Notes under the pieces: generated by a model
What the model was told of the DNA's origin: nothing
The model's database searches: none
The model's input: only the letters and a program-made list of their open reading frames with translations
Position numbers and translations under genes: made by a program
DNA from: Lentisphaeria bacterium UBA1791
Lineage (GTDB): Bacteria; Verrucomicrobiota; Lentisphaeria; Victivallales; Victivallaceae
DNA length: 64,000 nt
Reading direction: 5' to 3'
NCBI GenBank assembly: GCA_002314455.1
Contig: DCFZ01000029.1
Coordinates: 5,288-69,287 of the forward strand
Shown here: positions 16,358 to 23,699 of the stretch, one piece after another
Layout: each line of letters opens with the position of its first letter
Numbering within the stretch: position 1 is the first letter of the stretch

Positions 16358-18308
16358 CTTGTTTGCCGCTTCGGCCGCATTTGCCGCCACCCCCGCTCCC
16401 GAGCGTCCGCGGATGATCATCCGTTTCAGTCCGGGCGAAGAAAATCCCGACGTTTGGAGCCGAATGCTGCCGCAACTTGAAAAATACCGCGCTTCCTGCG
16501 ATGAAGTGTGGTTTTCCAACGGCATTTCCATGGTTTCGCTCGACACGCACCGCAAACGCTCGGAATTGATGGCAAAGGCAGCACAAGAGTTGCGCAAGAT
16601 CGGCATCATCCCGAGCTTGCAAATCCAGGCAACCGTCGGTCACGGCGACAATGTTTTACTGGACAACAGCGCGTTGACGTGGGGCACTTACGTCGGCAAA
16701 AACGGCGTTGTCTGCAAAACGAACAACTGTCCGCGCCAAAAGGCGTTTCACAAGTACCTCTACGAAATGGCAAAAATCTATGCCGCGTGGCATCCCGGAT
16801 CGGTCTGGATCGACGACGATCTGCGGCTCGACAACCACGCGCCCGCGGTGGAATACGGCGGTTGCTACTGCAAGGATTGCCTCGCCGAATTTTCCAAGCA
16901 GGAAAAACACGACTACACGCGCGAGGAACTCGTTTCCGCCTGTGAAAAGGACGCCGCGCTTTACGCGCGTTGGATCAAATTCGGCGAAGAGAGCCTCGCC
17001 ATGGTGGCGGCAGCGATTGCCAAAGGTTTTAAGGAAATTTCCCCCGAAACCCGGCTCGGCTTGCAACATTGTAAAACCCCCGAACGCATCGCCGTATTGA
17101 AAACGCTCGCCGAAACCAGCGGCAAGCGTTCCGCTTCACGTCCCGGCGGCTCGACTTACACCGACCGCGACCCCTTTCAGATCCTCCTCAAAGGCGACAA
17201 GATCGCCTATCAGGTCTACAACCAACCGGGCTACGAGTTGCTCGACCAGATCGCGCCGGAAATCGAAGACTTTCCGCGCGTTTTCAACAGCAAAACGGAG
17301 CGCGGTCACCAGCTGGAGGCGTTGTTCTACCTCACAATGGGGGGCGACAGCCTTTCCTATTACTCGATCACACCAAATCTCGAAACGCCGGAGTTTTACG
17401 GCGAACACATTTTAAGACCGCTCGCCAACGAAGCGGCGTGCTACCGGGAGATCGCCGATCACAACCTCGGCTCCGCCCCCGGCGGCGTCGGCATCGGCAA
17501 CGTTTATCTGCAGCAATTTGATTTCGGTCTTTTCCTGATCGGCATCCCCTTTGCTTCGCACTCCCCTGCGGCGTGCGCAACGCTGCTCAACAAGACGATG
17601 ATCGATGCCTTGAGCGATACGGAACTCAAGGAAACGCTTAAAAAAGATCTGATCCTCGACGGCGAAGCGGCGGAAGCAATCGTCCAACGCGGTTTTGCCG
17701 ACGCGATCGGCAACATCCAGAGCATTCCCGGCGCGAACGGCGGCGAAGTTTACGCCAATGTGACTTTCAACGAGACTCTTGCGGGAAAGGCCTACCATTT
17801 GCCGACGCCTTTCAAATATTCCTTCCAATGCCCCAAAAACAACGGCATCGAGATCCTCTCTTACTACCGGAACGACCCGAAATTTCCGGCGACGGTGCTG
17901 TTGACGCGCCCCGACGGAACGCGCGTCGCTTTGATCGGATTGGATGGATTTCAGACGATTTTCGTTTCGACGTCGCGCGTTGAATTTCTGACGCGCATCG
18001 TCGACTGGGTGTCGCACGAAAAACTTCCCGTCCTGACGGCGGAAGCGGCGCAGATCTTTCTCGCGCCGCGCGTGACGTCAGACGACCGGCTCAAGAGCGT
18101 CACCGTCATCAATCCGACGATCGGTCATCAGAAGCCCTTTACGCTTAAAATGCGCGGCGTGTCGCCCCACATCACCGAAGTCAAATGGCACATTCCGGCG
18201 GAAAACGCAAAAACGCTGTCCGTCACGCATCAGGGAAAATTCGCCCTCGTCACGCTCCCCGAAATGGAGGGCTGGCAGGGCGCTTGGATCGAGATCCCGG
18301 AAAAATAG
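16326..18308 (+). CDS. secreted glycosidase-like protein of unknown family
   Basis: A 660-residue exported protein; the signal peptide is KKSFLFASLFAASAAFA after two or three Met codons (ATG at 16326, 16329 and 16332). Residues about 30-380 look like a TIM barrel: WIDDDLRLDN near 170, a pair of cysteines in GGCYCKDC near 190, and GLQHCKTPE near 255. The C-terminal third is strand-rich. No established family could be assigned by eye. It lies between a GH3 gene and a sodium symporter, so a role in releasing an oligosaccharide is likely by context. The start region is duplicated upstream, which may affect initiation. Confidence 0.55.
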   Translation: MMMKKSFLFASLFAASAAFAATPAPERPRMIIRFSPGEENPDVWSRMLPQLEKYRASCDEVWFSNGISMVSLDTHRKRSELMAKAAQELRKIGIIPSLQIQATVGHGDNVLLDNSALTWGTYVGKNGVVCKTNNCPRQKAFHKYLYEMAKIYAAWHPGSVWIDDDLRLDNHAPAVEYGGCYCKDCLAEFSKQEKHDYTREELVSACEKDAALYARWIKFGEESLAMVAAAIAKGFKEISPETRLGLQHCKTPERIAVLKTLAETSGKRSASRPGGSTYTDRDPFQILLKGDKIAYQVYNQPGYELLDQIAPEIEDFPRVFNSKTERGHQLEALFYLTMGGDSLSYYSITPNLETPEFYGEHILRPLANEAACYREIADHNLGSAPGGVGIGNVYLQQFDFGLFLIGIPFASHSPAACATLLNKTMIDALSDTELKETLKKDLILDGEAAEAIVQRGFADAIGNIQSIPGANGGEVYANVTFNETLAGKAYHLPTPFKYSFQCPKNNGIEILSYYRNDPKFPATVLLTRPDGTRVALIGLDGFQTIFVSTSRVEFLTRIVDWVSHEKLPVLTAEAAQIFLAPRVTSDDRLKSVTVINPTIGHQKPFTLKMRGVSPHITEVKWHIPAENAKTLSVTHQGKFALVTLPEMEGWQGAWIEIPEK

Positions 18309-18338
18309 AATCGTCAAGATCAGCAAGGAGGTTGAAAG

Positions 18339-20057
18339 ATGATCGCATTGTTCACGCTTGTCTTTTTTACCGCGCTCGTCGCCGTCGGCACGTGGCTGCT
18401 CACCCGCAAAACGGAAAACTCAACGCAGGAGGGATTCTTTCTCGCCGGGAGATCGCTGACGTTTCCGATCATCGCCGGCTCGCTCTTGCTGACCAATCTC
18501 TCGACGGAGCAGATGGTCGGGCTCAACGGCTCCGCCTTTAAGGACGGCTTGAGCGTTATGGCGTGGGAGGTCGTCGCGGTCGTCGCGCTGGTGGCAATGG
18601 CGCTCTTTTTCCTGCCCCGCTTCCTGAAAAGCGGCGTGACGACCGTGCCGGAATTTCTGGCGCAGCGTTTCAACCCCCGCGTGGAATTGATCTGCAACAT
18701 CATCTTTCTTGCCGCTTATATGATCGTCCTGATGCCGATCATCCTCTACACGGGCGCGCAAGGCATGATCGGAATGATGAATGTCGCCGCCCTTTTCGGT
18801 AATCCGGCATTCCTGCAGGATCCGGCAAACGAATTGCTGTTGGTCATCATCATCGTCGCCGTGATCGGTTCGCTTTACGCGCTCGTCGGCGGGTTGCGCA
18901 GTTGCGCCGTTTCCGATACGCTCAACGGCATCGGACTGCTGATCGGCGGACTGCTCGTTTCCTATTTTGCGTTGCAGATGCTCGGCAGCGACGGCAGTGT
19001 CGCGGCGGGGCTGAAAGAGCTTGCCCGCGCCGGCGCAGAAGACGGCAACCGGCTTAATTCCATCGGCGCCAACGATGCGGAAGCGCCCTTTTTCGCGCTC
19101 TTTACGGGCATCTTGATGATCCACGTCTTTTATTGGTGCACCAATCAGCAGATCATTCAACGCACGCTGGGGGCGAAAAATCTCGCCGAAGGACAAAAGG
19201 GCGTTCTGCTCACCGCTTTTCTCAAACTGATCGGGCCCTTGTTTCTCGTGTTGCCCGGCTTGATCGCCGCCGCGCTCTACACGCAGGGTCGGCTGGATAT
19301 TCCGCTGAAATCCGTCGGCGACGAAATGCGCCCCGATACGGCGCAAGTATACGGAATATTAGTCCGCAACGTCTTGCATCACCCGGTGATGCTGGGCTTT
19401 TTCGCCTCCGTCCTCCTCGGCGCGATCCTTTCAAGCTTCAACTCGGTGCTCAACAGCACCTGCACGCTTTTCAGTTTGGGCATTTACAAACGCTACATCA
19501 ATTGCGAAGCATCTGACCGCCGGGTCGTTGTGATCGGGCAGATTTTCGGCTTTTTCATCACCATCGGCTCGGTGATTTGCGCCACGCAACTCGCAAAGAC
19601 CGAGAGCATTTTCAACTATCTGCAATCGATGAATGCCATCACGTTCATCCCGATCCTCTCGGTCGTGCTCATCGGCTTTTGCACGAAACGCGTACCGGGA
19701 TTTGCCGCCGGTATCAGTCTGGTCGGGGGCGTGCTTCTGATCGCGCTGGGCTATTTCGTACCGTCGTTCAACGCCTGCGTGAACAAGATCGGTCAATACC
19801 ATTTCGCCTTTCTCGTTATGGTATTGCTGATCGTCTTTCAGCTGGCGATGGGCAAATTTGCCCCGCGCAAGAATCCTTATGTTCCCAAAGACGCCAAGGT
19901 CGTCGATCTCACGCCGTGGAAGTATGCCAAAATCGCGGGCGTGGCATTGCTGGTCATCATCGCGCTCATCTACGCCGCCTTTGCCGATTTTTCCGTCTTC
20001 AAGGAAGGCAAACCTGGATACCCCAGACCGCCGGAAAAAACAGTCGCGCAAAAGTAA
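18339..20057 (+). CDS. sodium:solute symporter (SSS/SLC5 family)
   Basis: A 572-residue inner-membrane transporter with about 13-14 hydrophobic helices. Typical SSS patterns are FFLAGRSLTFPII near residue 30, LTNLSTEQMVGLNG near 52 and the sodium-site helix GAILSSFNSVLNSTCTLF near residue 360. It would import a sugar or related solute with sodium. A very strong AAGGAGG (18325-18331) precedes the ATG. It ends the GH3 cluster and is followed by a terminator at 20116, so it is the probable uptake route for the products handled by the GH3 enzyme. Confidence 0.9.
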   Translation: MIALFTLVFFTALVAVGTWLLTRKTENSTQEGFFLAGRSLTFPIIAGSLLLTNLSTEQMVGLNGSAFKDGLSVMAWEVVAVVALVAMALFFLPRFLKSGVTTVPEFLAQRFNPRVELICNIIFLAAYMIVLMPIILYTGAQGMIGMMNVAALFGNPAFLQDPANELLLVIIIVAVIGSLYALVGGLRSCAVSDTLNGIGLLIGGLLVSYFALQMLGSDGSVAAGLKELARAGAEDGNRLNSIGANDAEAPFFALFTGILMIHVFYWCTNQQIIQRTLGAKNLAEGQKGVLLTAFLKLIGPLFLVLPGLIAAALYTQGRLDIPLKSVGDEMRPDTAQVYGILVRNVLHHPVMLGFFASVLLGAILSSFNSVLNSTCTLFSLGIYKRYINCEASDRRVVVIGQIFGFFITIGSVICATQLAKTESIFNYLQSMNAITFIPILSVVLIGFCTKRVPGFAAGISLVGGVLLIALGYFVPSFNACVNKIGQYHFAFLVMVLLIVFQLAMGKFAPRKNPYVPKDAKVVDLTPWKYAKIAGVALLVIIALIYAAFADFSVFKEGKPGYPRPPEKTVAQK

Positions 20058-20070
20058 TTGCGCAAGACGT

Positions 20071-20095
20071 AAAAAACCCGCCGAACCGGCGGGTT
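20071..20095 (-). terminator. intrinsic terminator, minus strand
   Basis: Arms 20075-20083/20087-20095 (AACCCGCCG) with a T-run on the minus strand at 20074-20071. It serves the esterase gene that ends at 20147. Confidence 0.8.
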
Positions 20096-20115
20096 GTAAA
20101 AAAAATCAAAGATCA

Positions 20116-20141
20116 GGGGGCGGAAACAGCCCCCTTTTTTT
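20116..20141 (+). terminator. intrinsic terminator after the symporter gene
   Basis: GGGGGC (20116-20121) pairs with GCCCCC (20129-20134), then seven T. It ends the plus-strand GH3/symporter unit. Confidence 0.85.
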
Positions 20142-20146
20142 GCGGA

Positions 20147-20857
20147 TCACTGGAAAAGCTTCTGCGCCGACAAGTGGTTTTCCGCGATCAGATCGACGAC
20201 CATTTTGGCGACGCATTGCGCGCCGGCTTCGCTCAAATGAACGGGGTCGTAATCAAGCCAGTTTTTCACGGGAAATCCCCGTTTCAACACGAAATAACGC
20301 CCGGCGTCGGGCGCGGCGTCGATAAAGGGCAGGAATTTCGCATTGAGATCGACAAGCTCCACCTTGCCCGCCGCCGCGGCGCGGCGCGTCGCATCGTTGT
20401 AAAGCGCGTGGCGCGCGCGTTTTTCCGGCGGTTCCTGATAGGTCACCGTGGAAGTGAGAAAAAGCGGCGTCGCCCCTTTGGAACGCACATTTTCCGCCAT
20501 CTCAAGGAGATTCTGTTCAAATTCTTTGTCGGTGCAAAACGCGGCGGGGTTTTCCGCATCGCTGTCGTTTAAACCGAAACCGAGGAAAACGAAATCGCCT
20601 TTTTGGACGCGTTTGAGCGCATTTTGCCACAAGTTGCTCTTGCGCCACGACGCCGTGCTGGATCCGGGCACGGCGAGGTCAAAAACGCGCACGTTTTCGC
20701 GGCAATGAGCTTGCATGAATTCACCCCAGCCGTAGCAGGGGCGCGGATCGCGCGCGCGGTAATCCGCCATGATCGAGTCGCCGCAAAGATAAAGATCGGC
20801 GCCGAGCAGGATCGAACTTGCCGTCAAAAGAGACATAGACAACAACGATTTCATCAT
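20147..20857 (-). CDS. secreted SGNH/GDSL esterase, rhamnogalacturonan acetylesterase-like
   Basis: A 236-residue exported hydrolase with signal peptide MMKSLLSMSLLTASSILLGA. The SGNH blocks are GDSIM near residue 25 (Ser), a Gly in DLAVPGSSTASW, GLND near 95 and DPVHLSEAG near 215 (Asp/His), so the catalytic set is complete. The layout resembles rhamnogalacturonan acetylesterases, which remove acetyl groups from pectin. Its ATG at 20857 overlaps the stop of the 901-residue gene upstream (ATGA), so the pair is translationally coupled and probably acts on one polysaccharide. The actual substrate is unknown. Confidence 0.8.
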   Translation of the reverse strand: MMKSLLSMSLLTASSILLGADLYLCGDSIMADYRARDPRPCYGWGEFMQAHCRENVRVFDLAVPGSSTASWRKSNLWQNALKRVQKGDFVFLGFGLNDSDAENPAAFCTDKEFEQNLLEMAENVRSKGATPLFLTSTVTYQEPPEKRARHALYNDATRRAAAAGKVELVDLNAKFLPFIDAAPDAGRYFVLKRGFPVKNWLDYDPVHLSEAGAQCVAKMVVDLIAENHLSAQKLFQ

Positions 20858-23559
20858 TTTTTCTCCAACAAATAGATGCTGTCGGCTTTGACGTCGGTGA
20901 GCACATTGCCGTCGACGCCCTTGATCCGCCAACCGGCGGGCAAGTCGACCGTCACTTTTTTCGCCGGGTTCCAGAAAAAGAGCGCGCCGCCTTTGTCGCC
21001 GATCCACGTCGTGCCGAAAGGCGTTTCGCGGACGAAAGGCATCCCGGTATTGTCGAGCGCCTCGTTGAATTTCGGCACCAGACTCACCATCCGGTCGGCG
21101 CGCACAAGTTCATCCTTGACGCGTTCGAAGCGGAACGTGTAGCCGGAAAACTCCGTAATGGGGAAGCACGCGTACATTCCCGTGCGGAAAAAGTCGAGTT
21201 CCAGCCCTTCCCAGAAGTTTGCGCTCGGCACGCTCCCGACGAGGCAGAATTCATTGCCGGCAAAGGGGGTGTAAAGCGCAGGGCGGTACCAGTACTCGTC
21301 GAGCGTCAGGGGATTCATCCCCTCGATCGCGACGCGGCAGTTGTTGTCGTGGAAAAAGCGGTAGATTCTGATCTGCATTTCCATGCCGTGCGGACTCTCT
21401 TTTTTGGCGTAGTTGATGCAATTCGCCGCCGCGCCGTCCATATCGCGGTAGACCCAGCGCACGCCCGCGTCGATCGCCGGCTTGGCGATCGAGCAGTACC
21501 ACTGGAAATATTCCTCGTTGTTGACGTCGATCACCGGGTAGCGACCGTTGCCGTAGGCAAAAATCTTCCCCTTGCTGTCGCGGACAAACCATTCGGGATG
21601 CGTATTGTAGATCCAGCCGCCGTCGCCCTGAACGTAACTGCCCGCCGTCCAGATGCGCGAACCGACGTTCTTTTGCAGCATTTCGTTGAAAAGCGGGAAG
21701 CGCTTCGGGCTGTAGGAAACGTCCGCCGGCTGTTCACAGCCGGGGTGCGAAATATAGCGGTACCCCGCCTTGAGCGCGGCTTCGCGCACCATGGCGGCTT
21801 CTTCGTTGCTGATCTGATGCGTGTAACTGCAAATGGGGTAAGCCGGGAACTCTTTCAAATTGGCGCGGCGGCGCAAGTCCTGACGGACAAACTGATACAT
21901 CGCCAGATAATCATTGTGACCGCGCTCCGCGCCGCGGCTGAACCAGTGCCAGTAATTTTTGGTCGAGCACGGAGCGAGAATGCGGCCGAGCGTATGACGG
22001 CGCAGATTCTCGATCGATTTCGCCCCTTTCTTGCGGGTGAAACGCACGATGACCGCTTCGGCGCTTTCGACGTTGCCGAGGTAGACACCGTCCTCGCAGA
22101 CGAGCAATTCAAAGGGCTGCCCCGAGCCGAAGTAGCGCCAGGTGTAGGTGTCGCCGTCCTGTTTGCCCGTCATATCGAATTCCTTGTAGCCGCGCGGCGG
22201 CGAATAGCAGGAATTGCGGCGTGCGAAAAGCGGCTTCTCTGGCGTCAACTCCGAATGGAAAACGATCTCGTTGAGGAGCAAGGGACTCTTGACCACTTCG
22301 ACGCGGTCGGCAAAACCGGCGAAGTCGCGCCCGTCGAGGTGAAGCGTACCCGCCGTAAAGATCCAGCGCATTTCGGCATTTTTCGCCGTATAGGTGATGA
22401 CGGCGGCGTTTTTGTCGGCGGCAATGCCTTGCAGTTGCCACTTGATGTCGGCGGCCTTGACCACCGCTTCGCCGTCGGTCGCCTCGGCGGTCTTGGCGTC
22501 AAAGAAACTGCGTTCCTCGGAAAAGCCGATCTCGGGGATCGCGTAATTGCGGATCAAAGGCGTTTTTTCGCCGGGATAGGTGATCTCGACTTTGCCGTTG
22601 TCGGCAACATTCAGGACGATGCCGTTGCCCAAGGTCACTTGTTTGCCGTCGATGTGCGGCGCGCGCGAATCTTCCACGATGCCGAGCGCAGGCGGCTGAA
22701 CGGAAACGGCGACTTCGCCGACTTCCTGACGCGCCGGGATTGCCTGCATTTTTTCGATGAGCTTGTCGACATTTGCCGGATAATCGCCGGAGTTGGCGGC
22801 GACCGCCATCAGAAACGCCTTGCTGTACGCCCAGTTGGAAAAGACCTGCAGCGAATTGGCATAGCGGTACTCCGCGTTGAGGAAAGTCACCGTACCTTTG
22901 CCAATCGTCTTGCGCACGAGAAACGGCGCAACTTCCATGCCGTTGGCGCGGATCGTGCTCAACACCTCGGCGCCGTCAACGGGAACAACCTGACGGTATT
23001 TGGCGAGCACCGGCAGTTTTTCCGGGAATACCTCAAAGATCTTGCCGGCGGGGCGGTCGGCAAAAAGCGGGATCTCGACGTCCTGAAGTTCGCCGACTTC
23101 GACCGGCAACAGATCCCCGACTCGTTCGGGACACGTCATCGTAAAGAGCACGTGACCGCCGTTTTCGACGTAAGTTTTCAACGCATCGATGCGCTCCCGG
23201 GTCAGCATCTTTTCCATCATCGGCGCCGGAATGTCGTTGAAAATTACCAGCTTCTTATTGGCAAGCTGATTCAACGCGGGCGTGATGCCGTCGAACGCCA
23301 CCGGCTCAACCTTGTCGGTCATATTGATCTTGATTGTCGTGCCGCAAAAACCGTCGAGGTAAGTCCCGTTGACGTTGACGACGCGGCAACCGACCTTTTC
23401 GAACATCTCGCTCACGATGTTGCCCATGCGCGGGCGACTGCCGTTGAAAAGGACGACGTAAGGGCCTTTTTTACCGACGACCGGCGCTTTTTTCTGCGGT
23501 CCCGCCGCCAGCGAAAACATCGCGGCGCACATCAACAAGATCCACGCGTATTTTTTCAT
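20854..23559 (-). CDS. secreted multidomain glycosidase-like protein with GATase-like N-terminus
   Basis: A 901-residue exported protein (signal peptide MKKYAWILLMCAAMFSLAAG). Residues about 30-260 resemble the class I glutamine amidotransferase-like fold often attached to glycosidases, for example KTYVENGGHVLFTMTCPE and GKGTVTFLNAEYRY. Residues about 300-560 are strand-rich. Residues about 560-860 look like a TIM barrel with WVYRDMDGAA near 730 and RVAIEGMNP near 765 as possible catalytic acids, somewhat like clan D. It ends in a short beta domain (GGALFFWNPAKKVTVDLPAG). No family could be named with certainty. It is the first gene of a two-gene unit with an SGNH esterase. Confidence 0.6.
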   Translation of the reverse strand: MKKYAWILLMCAAMFSLAAGPQKKAPVVGKKGPYVVLFNGSRPRMGNIVSEMFEKVGCRVVNVNGTYLDGFCGTTIKINMTDKVEPVAFDGITPALNQLANKKLVIFNDIPAPMMEKMLTRERIDALKTYVENGGHVLFTMTCPERVGDLLPVEVGELQDVEIPLFADRPAGKIFEVFPEKLPVLAKYRQVVPVDGAEVLSTIRANGMEVAPFLVRKTIGKGTVTFLNAEYRYANSLQVFSNWAYSKAFLMAVAANSGDYPANVDKLIEKMQAIPARQEVGEVAVSVQPPALGIVEDSRAPHIDGKQVTLGNGIVLNVADNGKVEITYPGEKTPLIRNYAIPEIGFSEERSFFDAKTAEATDGEAVVKAADIKWQLQGIAADKNAAVITYTAKNAEMRWIFTAGTLHLDGRDFAGFADRVEVVKSPLLLNEIVFHSELTPEKPLFARRNSCYSPPRGYKEFDMTGKQDGDTYTWRYFGSGQPFELLVCEDGVYLGNVESAEAVIVRFTRKKGAKSIENLRRHTLGRILAPCSTKNYWHWFSRGAERGHNDYLAMYQFVRQDLRRRANLKEFPAYPICSYTHQISNEEAAMVREAALKAGYRYISHPGCEQPADVSYSPKRFPLFNEMLQKNVGSRIWTAGSYVQGDGGWIYNTHPEWFVRDSKGKIFAYGNGRYPVIDVNNEEYFQWYCSIAKPAIDAGVRWVYRDMDGAAANCINYAKKESPHGMEMQIRIYRFFHDNNCRVAIEGMNPLTLDEYWYRPALYTPFAGNEFCLVGSVPSANFWEGLELDFFRTGMYACFPITEFSGYTFRFERVKDELVRADRMVSLVPKFNEALDNTGMPFVRETPFGTTWIGDKGGALFFWNPAKKVTVDLPAGWRIKGVDGNVLTDVKADSIYLLEKK

Positions 23560-23598
23560 CCCAAACTCCTTGTTTTGAGGTTGTTTTCAAGATCATAT

Positions 23599-23627
23599 AT
23601 AATAGCATCACGGAAACCTTTTTTCAA
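23599..23627 (-). promoter_or_regulatory. sigma-70 type promoter for the glycosidase-like/esterase pair
   Basis: Minus strand: TTGAAA (23627-23622), 17-base spacer, TATTAT (23604-23599). An AAGGAG site precedes the start at 23559. Confidence 0.65.
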
Positions 23628-23651
23628 GACCCCGAACACGGAAATCGGCGT

Positions 23652-23684
23652 AAAAAAAGGGCTGTCGCCGTTTGACGACAGCCC
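23652..23684 (-). terminator. intrinsic terminator after secA
   Basis: Arms 23659-23667/23676-23684 (GGGCTGTCG) with a run of seven T on the minus strand at 23658-23652, starting 16 bases past the secA stop. Confidence 0.88.
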
Positions 23685-23699
23685 GGGAATCAATCGCAT

